A stretch of DNA of 64,000 nt from Thalassobacillus sp043497085. GTDB lineage: Bacteria; Bacillota; Bacilli; Bacillales; Halobacillaceae. The position numbers were made by a program, and so were the translations under genes. Shown one piece after another: positions 7,165 to 15,316 of the stretch (the stretch's first letter is position 1; every line of letters begins with the position of its first letter). The DNA is taken from NCBI GenBank assembly GCA_043497085.1, contig JBIEKI010000019.1. One strand, 5' to 3'. The notes under the pieces were generated by a model. That model searched no databases and was not told the DNA's origin. It saw nothing but the letters and a program-made list of their open reading frames with translations.

Positions 7165-8352
7165 ATGGACATTTCTGTACGAAGAGGTGACACCCTCTGG
7201 TATTATGCCAGCATGTTCAATCTCCCATTACATTTGATTATCGACTCTAATCCTCGTATCAACCCAAATGCTTTGACTATCGGACAGACCATCCGCATTC
7301 CCGGATACAGAAGTATCAGCTACCAGATACAGCGAGGGGACACATTTTGGAAATTGGCGACCGACCGTAATATCTCGCTTGACGCACTTTATCTGCTAAA
7401 CCAGACTATCAACGCGAATAACCTGCAGATTGGCCTGGCAATTTCCATCCCGTCCAGAGTTACTTCAAGGGTAGTATTTGGCAAACAAGCCTATGACTCC
7501 TCTGTGTTAGGTCAGGATCTCGCAGAACTGTTCCATATATATCCGTTCATCCGCACAGAATCCATTGGTCGCAGCGTAATGGGAAAAGAGTTGACAGAAC
7601 TGCTAATTGGACGTGGACCACAAGTCGTTCATTGGAATGGTTCCTTTCATGCGCAGGAATGGATAACCACTCCGGTCATCATGATGTTTCTGAATGATTA
7701 CCTGCTTTCCCTCACCAACCAGGGATCCATTCGCGGCTTACAAATGAATCCCTTCTATGATCGGATTACGTTATCAATCGTTCCCATGGTCAATCCGGAT
7801 GGTGTCGACCTTGTTATTAACGGCCCTCCTTCCGGGCCACGCGGTGAAGAAGTGCTCGAGCTCAATAATGGCAGTACAGACTTTTTTGCCTGGAGAGCCA
7901 ATATTCGCGGAGTGGATCTCAATAATCAGTATCCAGCAAAATGGGAAGTGGAGGCTGAAAGAAAGCCAGATCAGCCAGGGCCAAGAGACTTTCCAGGCTA
8001 CCAGCCATTGACGGAGCCGGAAAGCATCGCCATGGCAGAACTGGCGGGGAACAGACAGTTCGCTAAAATGCTTACTTTCCATACACAAGGTAAAGTGATC
8101 TATTGGGGGTTTGAGGGGCTGGAACCGCCAGAATCAGAGACGATCGTCAATGAGTTCGCACGCGTCAGCGGCTACCGTCCGATTCAGTATGTCGACAGTT
8201 TCGCCGGTTATAAAGATTGGTTCATTCAGGATTACAGGCGACCGGGCTTTACCGTGGAATTAGGACGAGGAACAAACCCGCTCCCTTTGGGACAATTTGA
8301 TGAAATCTACCAGGAAGCCATCGGTATCTTCCTGGCCAGCATGTATATGTAA
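7165..8352 (+). CDS. LysM-M14 gamma-D-glutamyl-diaminopimelate endopeptidase I
   Basis: 395 residues. Two LysM peptidoglycan-binding repeats (about 2-46 and 52-97) precede an M14 zinc carboxypeptidase-type domain. Visible ligands and catalytic residues are H162 and E165 in SFHAQEW, H306 in FHTQGK and E365 in FTVELG. This architecture and length match Lysinibacillus sphaericus endopeptidase I and B. subtilis YqgT, which cut the gamma-D-Glu to diaminopimelate bond of peptidoglycan stems. No signal peptide is visible, as in the known enzyme, so it may act in the sporulating or lysing mother cell. The start is the ATG at 7165, seven bases after AGGAGG; upstream in-frame codons lack a site. Confidence 0.9.
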   Translation: MDISVRRGDTLWYYASMFNLPLHLIIDSNPRINPNALTIGQTIRIPGYRSISYQIQRGDTFWKLATDRNISLDALYLLNQTINANNLQIGLAISIPSRVTSRVVFGKQAYDSSVLGQDLAELFHIYPFIRTESIGRSVMGKELTELLIGRGPQVVHWNGSFHAQEWITTPVIMMFLNDYLLSLTNQGSIRGLQMNPFYDRITLSIVPMVNPDGVDLVINGPPSGPRGEEVLELNNGSTDFFAWRANIRGVDLNNQYPAKWEVEAERKPDQPGPRDFPGYQPLTEPESIAMAELAGNRQFAKMLTFHTQGKVIYWGFEGLEPPESETIVNEFARVSGYRPIQYVDSFAGYKDWFIQDYRRPGFTVELGRGTNPLPLGQFDEIYQEAIGIFLASMYM

Positions 8353-8360
8353 CAAATGTA

Positions 8361-8388
8361 AAGGCCTGCCTCCACACAGGCCTTTTAT
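8361..8388. terminator. Bidirectional terminator
   Basis: AAGGCCTG/CAGGCCTT stem with an 8-base loop and TTATTACTT after it. It separates the convergent peptidase and cation-exchanger genes. Confidence 0.8.
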
Positions 8389-8394
8389 TACTTC

Positions 8395-9387
8395 TTAAGA
8401 GTAGATGTAAATCAGGTAGCTCGATACAAAATACGCTATCACAATCAATACTGACGGCATAATGTAGGTCAGCGTATTTTTCACCTGGACACGGATAATT
8501 GGGTAAATTGCCACTAACCCCAAAGCCATCGCACTCAACGTAGTGATGGCGTGCGTATTATTGACCGCCTGCAGGATAGCTTGTTTCCAGTACAATACAT
8601 CTGTCCCGACAAGGATCATAAGATTGAACAGGTTACTTCCAAGGATGGAACCGATAGCTAACGGATAGTTTTTCAATTTCACAGCCACCAATACAGAAAC
8701 AGCCTCTGGTAAAGAGGTGAATGCGGCTACGAGAAATGTACCGACAAAGCTTGACCCCAGACCAGTAATAACAGCGATTTTATCAGCGGAAATCGTGAGT
8801 GCAGACCCAGCTGCTAAAATAAGCATAGCAGATAGGATAAATCCAATAACCGCTCGTTTCAGTGTGATATTTTTATAGGCGCTATAAGATTCTTCCTGCC
8901 CTTTTTTTGCGTTTTCCTGCGACTGATCGGTATTTGCTTTCGAGATCAATTTAATACCGGTAATGTACATAACAACCATGGCGATGGATTCCCAACCGAC
9001 CCCGAATAAAGCAGGAGGCATTGGGAGGATGATCGCAACGACGACAGTCAATGATAACAGCATGAACAGCCCCATCGTATAAAAGTTTTCGTTGGCAGCA
9101 TGGTTGAAAATGCGTTCTTTTCTGAAAATCGCATCCATGACAGCCAGAATCATCAGGTTGAACAAATTGCTGCCCATTACATTCCCTACCGCTATATCCG
9201 GATTGTCGATCACAATGGAAGTGACACTGGTTGTCACTTCTGGCAGCGATGTAGCTCCGCCTAACAGCACACCTAAAACCGCTGCTTTCAACGTAGATTT
9301 CTTATCAATGACATCTACATAATTGGATATCTTGATACTTAAATAGATCGTTACTATCGCAGAAAGTAGAAATATTAAATAAACCAA
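8395..9387 (-). CDS. Sodium/calcium exchanger family protein (CaCA)
   Basis: 330 residues, about ten membrane helices arranged as two homologous halves. Each half has the alpha-repeat ion-binding motif: GGATSLPEVTTSV with a following GNVMGSNLFNLMIL, and FLVAAFTSLPEAVSV with a following GSILGSNLFNLMIL. Such proteins exchange Na+ (or H+) for Ca2+ or other divalent cations. Start: a TTG at 9387 is seven bases after a perfect AGGAGG. The longer frame from a TTG at 9411 would place that ribosome site inside the gene, so the shorter form is preferred. It is convergent with the LysM peptidase. Confidence 0.88.
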   Translation of the reverse strand: MVYLIFLLSAIVTIYLSIKISNYVDVIDKKSTLKAAVLGVLLGGATSLPEVTTSVTSIVIDNPDIAVGNVMGSNLFNLMILAVMDAIFRKERIFNHAANENFYTMGLFMLLSLTVVVAIILPMPPALFGVGWESIAMVVMYITGIKLISKANTDQSQENAKKGQEESYSAYKNITLKRAVIGFILSAMLILAAGSALTISADKIAVITGLGSSFVGTFLVAAFTSLPEAVSVLVAVKLKNYPLAIGSILGSNLFNLMILVGTDVLYWKQAILQAVNNTHAITTLSAMALGLVAIYPIIRVQVKNTLTYIMPSVLIVIAYFVSSYLIYIYS

Positions 9388-9433
9388 TATGCGTCCTCCT
9401 AGCCAGACCAATAAACCAGGTCTCTCTGCACGA

Positions 9434-9912
9434 TTACCAATAATTCTTCATAAGTACACTTACCCAGTCTGGCTGTTTTAAATCTCCTGCAGGTAAAAAT
9501 TCTTTCATAACAGGTTTAATATCAAGTACCGGTGTACCATCAATTGCATCCAACCCTTTCACAATGAGCGTTTTTCCATTTACACCTAATATCTTTACAT
9601 AGGTGGAGCCTAATCGGTTAGGCCTGTTTTTACCTCGCTGTGCAAATATACCATATCGCCCGTATTCTGTATGATTGCGTGGATATCGCGACCCACGCTC
9701 CACCTTTTCCGCCCTTACTTTATGAAAATGATAGATAATTTCTGCATGCGAAAATTCATCTAGACCCTTTAGTGCTTCCTCCCGAAAATCTTCATTCAGC
9801 AAAATCGTTGAATCAACTTCCCCCCAATCATCGTCCATATTTCTTTTCTTTCGTTCCTTATATACCCGATTGGTTGTACGTGGATTATATCGTTCCTGGT
9901 CTCTTCTCTCAT
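9434..9912 (-). pseudogene. TrmO/TsaA-like tRNA methyltransferase gene with a one-base frameshift
   Basis: TrmO-type enzymes methylate t6A37 of tRNA-Thr using SAM. The 3' part (9434-9838) encodes DDDWGEVDSTI, FAQRGKNRPNRLGS and AIDGTPVLDIKP, the hallmark motifs. The missing N-terminus is found just upstream in another frame: starting at ATG 9912 it reads MREETRNDIIHVQPIGYIR then NERKE, which is the family's opening strand. The two parts join if one base is restored near 9838-9841, beside an A-rich tract. ATG 9912 overlaps the helicase stop (ATGA). This is either a recent inactivation, a sequencing error or a slippage site. The 134-residue 3' frame alone lacks the start of the fold. Confidence 0.8.
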
Positions 9913-12071
9913 CCGTTTTCCACCTTTTCCAGATTCTTAAAATTCCTGCTGATCGGCCGGGGTGCCTTCAATTTATCAAAATAAATCAAATAGGTATTCA
10001 TCTTGTCATCAATACTCTCGATATTCCCTTCGCCAAATACGGGATGCCTCACACGTGTACCTTTCTCAAACGCGTTTGCTGTTTCTTGTTCAGGATGGGC
10101 GTAAGCCTGGATGTACTGCTTCGCTTCCTTAATCAACTCTTCATCAAGCAAGCCAATTCGCTGATAGTCTGTTTCATCGACTTCGAAAATGAAACGGGAA
10201 GGATACTTCTGCAGGCCTCCGCTTTGAAACCCTTCCGATTCAGTCATGTATAATTCTTTTTCGGCTCTTGTCACTGCAACATAAGCAAGCCGCCGTTCTT
10301 CTTCGAGCCCCCGTTCCTTCCTTTCCCTCAGCGTCCGCACGTTAGGAATGATACCTTCTGTCATTCCTGCAAAAAAGACGTAAGGAAACTCAAGTCCTTT
10401 GGCAGTATGAATCGTCATCATCTTTACCGTTTCTGCCTGGGCTTCTCTGTCATGCTCTGTATAAAGGGTGAGCATCTGTAAATATTCTTCTAGTTCAATA
10501 TCCTCCCCCAATGTCTGTTCATATTGAACAATCGAATGCAGCAGCTCAGTCAGGTTATCGAGTCTGTCCTGGTCCCCATCTTCCCTGATATAAGCCTCAT
10601 ATCCTGTCTGCTGCAAGGTTTCCTGGAGCAATTCAGAGATATTCAACTCTTTTCGTTTAACCTTTAAAGACTCGATAGTATCTACAAATGACCTGGCTCC
10701 CGTACGCTGCAGTCGTGGGTGGTCAATATATTTTTTCAAGGTATCATACAGAGTCGCACCTTCTGCCTCTGCTCTTTCCCTTATAAAATGCATCCGTTTC
10801 TTACCGATTTGCCGTTTGGGGACATTGACAATTCTGGAAAATGATAAATCATCTCCAAACGCAATCAACCTTAAATGGGCCAGAGCATCTTTGATCTCCA
10901 TCCTGTCGAAAAACTTGAAACCTCCAAAGATGGTATATTCAATATTCTCGTTTATAAGCGCTTGTTCAATGAAGCGTGATAAATAATTCGCCCGATATAA
11001 AATAGCTATATCGTTATAACTGGCTCCCTGTTTTTCAACTAAATGCTTGATTTTGTCCACTATCCATCCGGCTTCATCCCGTTCATCTTTTCCATGAAAA
11101 TGGATAACCTTCAATCCTGTTTCGTTATCGGTAACCATTTCCTTATCTACGCGGAAATAGTTATGCTTGATAAGTGAATTACCCACAGCTAAAATTTCCG
11201 GGGTGGACCGGTAGTTCCGATTCAAGAAAATCGTTTCTGCAGAAGGAAAATATTCCTGAAAGTCCACAATATATTTCGGATCAGCGCCCCGCCATTCGTA
11301 TATGGTCTGATCCGGGTCGCCAACGACAAATAAGTTTCCGTGCTTTTCCGCCAGCATACGTATCAATTCGAACTGCTTGGCATTGCTGTCCTGGAATTCA
11401 TCGACCTGGATATAAAACAGCCGATCCTGCCACTTTTCCAGAACCTCCGGATACTGACTGAATAAAACGAAGGTAAAGTTGATGAGATCGTCAAAATCCA
11501 GACCGAACACCCGCTTTTGCTTTTTCAAATATAATTGGATGATACGCCCGTCCAGATCGTCACCCGCTTCTTCAGCCATCATCTCTCCACGTTGGACCAT
11601 TTGCTGGACATAGTGGGTGTTTCCTTTTAGCATGCCGATTTTATCGAGCAGCCGTTTGAACGTTTTATCATTCAACTTCAACCCAAGATCTTCAAAAATT
11701 TCTCTTAATACAGCTTTTTGATCCTCGACATCCATGATGACGAAATTCTTGGGATAGAATAGGCGGTGAATATCCTCGCGCAGGACACGGACGCAAAAAC
11801 CGTGGTACGTCGTGATAAAGCCGGTGTCCTGTTCCCCGCCGATCAACTGTTTGACCCGTCTTCTCATTTCATGTGCTGCTTTATTTGTGAAGGTGACACA
11901 CAACATGTTAGAAGGTTCGATACCTAATGCATTCGCAATGAATGCATAACGATGGGTCAGTGCTTTTGTTTTTCCTGAACCTGCACCAGCAATGACGCGT
12001 ATGTATCCTTCTGTGGAAATAACTGCCTGTTGCTGAGCTTTGCTCAAACCTGTCATTAACTTTTCCATCAT
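9909..12071 (-). CDS. yjcD: UvrD/PcrA-family ATP-dependent DNA helicase (YjcD-like)
   Basis: About 720 residues, superfamily 1A. Motif I is AGAGSGKTKALTHR, motif Ia CVTFTNKAAHEM, motif II VDEFQDSN, motif III VGDPDQTIYEWRGAD, motif IV NYRSTPEIL, motif V MTIHTAKGLEFPYVFF and motif VI AYVAVTRAEKELY; all are intact. The C-terminal tail (RHPVFGEGNIESIDD) resembles B. subtilis YjcD rather than PcrA. It probably unwinds DNA in repair. The start is one of two adjacent ATGs (12071/12068) right after GGCGGGGAG; an upstream in-frame region has no ribosome site. It is coupled to the broken trmO-like gene. Confidence 0.88.
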   Translation of the reverse strand: MMEKLMTGLSKAQQQAVISTEGYIRVIAGAGSGKTKALTHRYAFIANALGIEPSNMLCVTFTNKAAHEMRRRVKQLIGGEQDTGFITTYHGFCVRVLREDIHRLFYPKNFVIMDVEDQKAVLREIFEDLGLKLNDKTFKRLLDKIGMLKGNTHYVQQMVQRGEMMAEEAGDDLDGRIIQLYLKKQKRVFGLDFDDLINFTFVLFSQYPEVLEKWQDRLFYIQVDEFQDSNAKQFELIRMLAEKHGNLFVVGDPDQTIYEWRGADPKYIVDFQEYFPSAETIFLNRNYRSTPEILAVGNSLIKHNYFRVDKEMVTDNETGLKVIHFHGKDERDEAGWIVDKIKHLVEKQGASYNDIAILYRANYLSRFIEQALINENIEYTIFGGFKFFDRMEIKDALAHLRLIAFGDDLSFSRIVNVPKRQIGKKRMHFIRERAEAEGATLYDTLKKYIDHPRLQRTGARSFVDTIESLKVKRKELNISELLQETLQQTGYEAYIREDGDQDRLDNLTELLHSIVQYEQTLGEDIELEEYLQMLTLYTEHDREAQAETVKMMTIHTAKGLEFPYVFFAGMTEGIIPNVRTLRERKERGLEEERRLAYVAVTRAEKELYMTESEGFQSGGLQKYPSRFIFEVDETDYQRIGLLDEELIKEAKQYIQAYAHPEQETANAFEKGTRVRHPVFGEGNIESIDDKMNTYLIYFDKLKAPRPISRNFKNLEKVENG

Positions 12072-12155
12072 CTCCCCGCCTTTGTCTAGAACGTTTGTTT
12101 GTATTATATCATAATCGGGGTACATACACTTGTCTCATAAATCCTCTTAAACATA

Positions 12156-12189
12156 AAAACCAGCCATCCTGAAAAGGGTGGCTGGTTTT
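12156..12189. terminator. Terminator downstream of the TusA/MBL remnant
   Basis: AAAACCAGCCAtCC pairs with GGgTGGCTGGTTTT around a small loop, with T-rich sequence on the reverse strand. Confidence 0.75.
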
Positions 12190-12197
12190 CCATGTTA

Positions 12198-12732
12198 TTA
12201 CCGAATGGCACAACGGTTCGGACCGATTTCCATTTCCCGCTGGGCTTCTGTTTCTGGTTTTTGTTTTCCCATATTCGTCTCCCGGATATCCTGATAACTG
12301 TTCGGCTGCGGCGGCAAGTTATCTGTAACCGAGCTTCGGAATTTGCTTTCATCCTCAATATTTAATCCGTGGTTCTCTTTATATAATGTCCGAAGATTCT
12401 CCGACACGCTTCCATCTTCGTTCATTTCTTTGATGCTCATAAAGTGGGCAGGAAGTACTGTCAGACTATCTGGCAACGATTTATACCTTTCATAAAGTGT
12501 GTTGCGTAAATCTGCTACCCAGTCTTCTGCTTTAAAGATGGTCACAAACAACTGCCGATGCCTGAAGGGACTGAGCATTTCCAGGAATATCCGTTGTGGA
12601 ACCTTTATCTGTAGCCTGAATTTCCATGACCATCCCCGGATCCAGTTTATCTATTTCTTTTTTTGTCTTTACAATCGGCATCGGACACGCAAGTCCTTTG
12701 GCATTAACTACTTTATTAACAGTAACTTCCAA
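12198..12732 (-). pseudogene. Remnant: TusA domain joined to the C-terminus of a metallo-beta-lactamase-fold hydrolase
   Basis: The 5' part (TTG 12732, eight to nine bases after AAAGGAG) encodes a TusA sulfur-carrier domain with the active-site motif AKGLACPMPIVKTKK and the ATDKGSTTDIPG segment. The frame then ends in nonsense (stop at 12532). A +1 shift near 12578 continues into HRQLFVTIFKAEDWVADL and then LPAHFMSIKEMNEDGS... QREMEIGPNRCAIR, the C-terminal quarter of persulfide-dioxygenase-like MBL hydrolases (YrkH/CstB type). The metal-binding HxHxDH half of that enzyme is absent. The simplest reading is an internal deletion that fused a tusA gene to the tail of a neighbouring MBL gene, plus a frameshift. 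B. subtilis carries intact counterparts side by side (yrkF-yrkI). Confidence 0.7.
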
Positions 12733-12800
12733 AGAAACTTCACTCCTTTCGTAATTATTATTGATGATTCTTAGCCTGTTATGCTTAGTGACATTTCCCA

Positions 12801-12901
12801 TTAGAAAAACTTGAATTGTCGCAAATTACTAATGGCGAAAACCTTAGTATTTTCTTTAACTTTAATTATTTTACGAAGTTAAACTTTCTCATAGCAAAAA
12901 A
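12801..12901 (+). repeat. 100-bp interspersed element, copy A
   Basis: Begins TTAGAAAAACTTG and ends in an A-run after TTCTCATAGC. It aligns along its whole length with the copies at 13.68, 21.53 and 23.87 kb. This copy is the most degraded in the first stem. Read leftward it lies in the 5' region of the TusA remnant. Confidence 0.8.
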
Positions 12902-12928
12902 ACAAGCACACCTGAATAGTGTGCTTGT
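12902..12928 (-). terminator. Terminator of the DUF3006 gene
   Basis: ACAAGCACAC/GTGTGCTTGT stem with a 7-base loop. On the reverse strand it is followed by TTTTTTT contributed by the end of repeat copy A. Confidence 0.85.
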
Positions 12929-12962
12929 AATTATCCAATATAATTATAAGTGCAGTATTATT

Positions 12963-13196
12963 TTATAAACCTTCTAATTCTTTTTCAGGTTCTTGTGTAC
13001 CCGCTTTTTCTTTTGCAATGATTTCAACATGTCTTAAGTTTCCAATGCTGTCAAAATCTATGGCTAACGTATCTCCTACTTTAGCAAAAGCAATCAGTCT
13101 CTCTTTTAACACCATCAATTCATTATGCTCGTTTCCTTTTTCCACTAGCACTGCGTAAAATCCCTCAAAACGATCCAAGGTGTATTGATTAATCAT
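12963..13196 (-). CDS. DUF3006 family protein
   Basis: 77 residues. The opening YTLDRFEGFYAVLVEKG and the following strand-rich region VGDTLAIDFDSIGN fit the DUF3006 family, small beta-rich proteins of unknown function common in Firmicutes and often located near metallo-hydrolases or competence-like proteins. The C-terminus is charged (KEKAGTQEPEKELEGL). The start ATG follows GAGGGAG at nine bases. It is a single-gene unit with its own terminator. In other Bacillaceae DUF3006 genes often pair with an MBL-fold gene; here an MBL remnant is the next gene downstream, which may or may not be meaningful. Confidence 0.8.
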   Translation of the reverse strand: MINQYTLDRFEGFYAVLVEKGNEHNELMVLKERLIAFAKVGDTLAIDFDSIGNLRHVEIIAKEKAGTQEPEKELEGL

Positions 13197-13423
13197 TAAG
13201 ATGAACTCCCTCTCTTCGTTATTAGTTGGAGATATCAGCCATAAAATTATGTCTCTTATTTAACACTACCCTTGTCAGAAAATTAAAAACAGGTTTTTAA
13301 TGGAAAATTGTCGAAACTTTTGTATTTATGCGTCTTTATTTGTAAAGAAATCGTAATAAATCCCTCGTCTTATTTCCTATTTTAGTATAAAATGAACTTA
13401 GACATTATGAAGGAGGAACAGCA

Positions 13424-13582
13424 GTGCGCACGTTATTATTGGCCTTATTGATCATTTTCATGGTCAGCTTCGGTGTTATTGGTTATACAGACACAGGAGA
13501 AGAAGGCGAAATCAAGATCCAGGATGATACTCGTACCGAACACTTAGTGATTCAAACCATAGCAAGCATGATGGTAAAATGA
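13424..13582 (+). CDS. Small membrane-anchored or secreted peptide, 52 residues
   Basis: A GTG start lies seven bases after a perfect GGAGG, and the frame ends 1 base before a strong terminator, which together indicate a real gene. The translation opens MRTLLLALLIIFMVSFGVIG, a hydrophobic signal or anchor segment, followed by an acidic stretch (DTGEEGEIKIQDD) and a short amphipathic tail. A TATAAA box lies about 32 bases before the start. I do not recognise the family. It may be a small stress or cell-envelope peptide. Confidence 0.65.
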   Translation: MRTLLLALLIIFMVSFGVIGYTDTGEEGEIKIQDDTRTEHLVIQTIASMMVK

Positions 13583-13618
13583 AAATCCGCCTGTCCTAAA
13601 CGACAGCCGGATTTTTTC
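13583..13618 (+). terminator. Terminator of the 52-residue gene
   Basis: AAATCCGcCTGTC pairs with GACAGcCGGATTT and is followed by TTTCTT. Confidence 0.88.
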
Positions 13619-13625
13619 TTATCCC

Positions 13626-13837
13626 TCCAGCTCCAGCGCCTACCCCCTCGAGGTCTTAAGTCCATCCTCTCTGTGATTAGAAAAACTTTGCTTATCGCCA
13701 CTTCCTAATGGCGAAAGCCTTAGTTTTTCTTATACTTTGGTCCTTTAATAAAGTTAGTCTGTATTAAAGTACACAAAACGTCACGGCGTGGATTGGCTTA
13801 AGCTTTTCGGGGGTGAGTAAGGCGCCTTCGCTTTTGT
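13626..13837. repeat. Palindromic dispersed repeat interrupted by copy B of the 100-bp element
   Basis: Left part (13626-13670, containing CTCCAGCGCCTACCCCCTCG and GTCTTAAGTCC) and right part (13785-13837, TGGCTTAAGC, TTTTCGGGGGTGAGTAAGGCGC) are imperfect reverse complements. They resemble the halves of a GC-rich interspersed repeat common in Bacillaceae intergenic regions. Copy B of the 100-bp element separates them. Confidence 0.6.
13677..13777 (+). repeat. 100-bp interspersed element, copy B
   Basis: TTAGAAAAAC start, TTATCGCCA / TGGCGAAAGCC arms, TTAGTTTTTCTTATACTTTGG and the distal AAGTTAGTCTGTATTAAAGT segment align with the other three copies. It lies within another repeat and, read leftward, downstream of the nadE-isochorismatase operon. 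Confidence 0.85.
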
Positions 13838-14397
13838 TACTTATTAAGCACTTCCTCAAAATCGAACTCCCCACTTGGAGAAATATCTGCGAATAAAGAA
13901 CGTTTCATGATTTTTAACGCATTTTTATTATCCGTTTTATCCTCAGAAACAACCAGGTCCTTTGGAATATAAAGGTCATATTCACGCATATAGGCTCCGT
14001 TTGCTGTGAACAATACACACATATCTCCTGTCGTGCCCGTTAAAATTAGCCGATCTACTCCTATTTGAGCAAGAAGAATATCTAACTGAGTTCCATAGAA
14101 GCCTGAATGCTTCGGTTTGATGACAAAAAAGTCGTCCTCATCCGGCTCCATTTTCTCTACAAGCGGCTTCCCTCTTCCCTTTTTGCACTCTTCCACGATT
14201 TCGCGGGCATTGTCCTGCCAGAGACCAAAGTTGTCATTAACATAAATGACCGGTATCCCTTTTTCTTTTGCCTCCTGTTTGAAAGCGTACAGATTGTCCG
14301 CTATTTCCAAGGAATGTTCAAGCAGGTCTTCTCCTCCATCGAAATCCATTTTGTTGATCACATCGATAATAAGTAATGCTGTATTTGATTGTTGCAT
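13837..14397 (-). CDS. Isochorismatase-like cysteine hydrolase
   Basis: 186 residues with the cysteine-hydrolase triad of the family: D in ALLIIDVINKM, K in VIKPKHSGFYGT and C in TGTTGDMCVLFTANGA (cis-peptide plus nucleophile). Such enzymes cleave amide or vinyl-ether bonds in small molecules. It sits 15 bases downstream of nadE in the same direction, which suggests a nicotinamide-related role. However, the metal-binding D-x-H...H motif of true nicotinamidases (PncA) is missing, so a nicotinamidase call is not supported. GAGGGTG precedes the ATG. The substrate is unknown. Confidence 0.82.
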   Translation of the reverse strand: MQQSNTALLIIDVINKMDFDGGEDLLEHSLEIADNLYAFKQEAKEKGIPVIYVNDNFGLWQDNAREIVEECKKGRGKPLVEKMEPDEDDFFVIKPKHSGFYGTQLDILLAQIGVDRLILTGTTGDMCVLFTANGAYMREYDLYIPKDLVVSEDKTDNKNALKIMKRSLFADISPSGEFDFEEVLNK

Positions 14398-14412
14398 CTA
14401 TTACACCCTCTA

Positions 14413-15162
14413 CTACTCGAATTTTGGCGGTTCCGCCGGCATGATCCGCTTATGTGCTGATTTCTTATGGAGCGCTTCAATGATTTCCTTATCTTTTTCA
14501 GCCACCTGTTCCCCTTTCAAATAAGCGTCAATGGTGTCATAAGAAACACCCATTTCTTCTTCATCCGTCTGACCTTCCCAAAGTTCAGCACTTGGCTTTT
14601 TCTCCACAACTTGAGAAGGAACTCCCAGATAACGTGCCATTTCACGTACTTCCCCTTTTGTCATATGAATGAGGGGCACAAGATCGACACCGCCATCCCC
14701 ATATTTAGTGAAATACCCGGTGTAATGCTCAGGAGCGTTATCCGTACCCACTACCAGATAACCGTAATTAGCTGCAACAGAATAGAGCGTACTCATCCGG
14801 AGTCTCGCTTGCAGGTTAGCTCCATTCAATTGAGCATTTTCTTCATTCCAATCCTGATTTCCTTGTAGCTGCTCCTGTATTTCGCTGTAAGTCGTTTTAT
14901 AACTTTCCGTCAATTCGATACCGACCTTTTTGAGGTTCGCTCCTTCCACCACTGCGATTGCGTCTTTTTGATCCTCCACACGCTGGTTAATCGGAAGGAT
15001 TACTCCGATGGAATCATCAGGAAAAGCCTGTTTGATCAAGTAAGCAACAACTGCAGAATCGATCCCCCCGCTCACACCTACTAACGCACCATTCAACCCG
15101 GCATCATTTACTTGTTGTCTTATCCATGACACTAAGTGGTCTACACGTTTTTCCATTTCCAT
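14413..15162 (-). CDS. nadE: NH3-dependent NAD+ synthetase
   Basis: 249 residues, a single synthetase domain without a glutaminase. The PP-loop SGGIDSAVVAYL at about residues 30-41 binds ATP. The NAPEHYTGYFTKYGDGGVDL block and the KKPSAELWEGQTDEEEMG region are the family's adenylate and NaAD-binding stretches. It catalyses the last step of NAD synthesis (deamido-NAD plus ammonia). It is shorter than B. subtilis NadE (272), similar to the compact clostridial and Bacillus paralogues. Start ATG 15162 lies eight bases after GGAGAGG. It is co-directional with the isochorismatase-like gene and divergent from the K+ channel. Confidence 0.93.
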   Translation of the reverse strand: MEMEKRVDHLVSWIRQQVNDAGLNGALVGVSGGIDSAVVAYLIKQAFPDDSIGVILPINQRVEDQKDAIAVVEGANLKKVGIELTESYKTTYSEIQEQLQGNQDWNEENAQLNGANLQARLRMSTLYSVAANYGYLVVGTDNAPEHYTGYFTKYGDGGVDLVPLIHMTKGEVREMARYLGVPSQVVEKKPSAELWEGQTDEEEMGVSYDTIDAYLKGEQVAEKDKEIIEALHKKSAHKRIMPAEPPKFE

Positions 15163-15316
15163 AATAAAACCTCTCCTTATTCGGGTTTATAGCTTCAGTT
15201 ATTTCTATAACCACAAATTCCTTAAAGGTCAGTATTCTAAACATTTATGTTTACCTATTAGCTATAAGGGCAATATTCGTATCGTATAAAGGATTTGTCA
15301 TGTTAGGGGCGAGAGT

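Noticed and set aside
13837..14397. Nicotinamidase (pncA) for the gene beside nadE
   Set aside because: The D-K-C triad is there, but the metal-binding D-x-H...H motif of nicotinamidases is missing, so only the superfamily is called.
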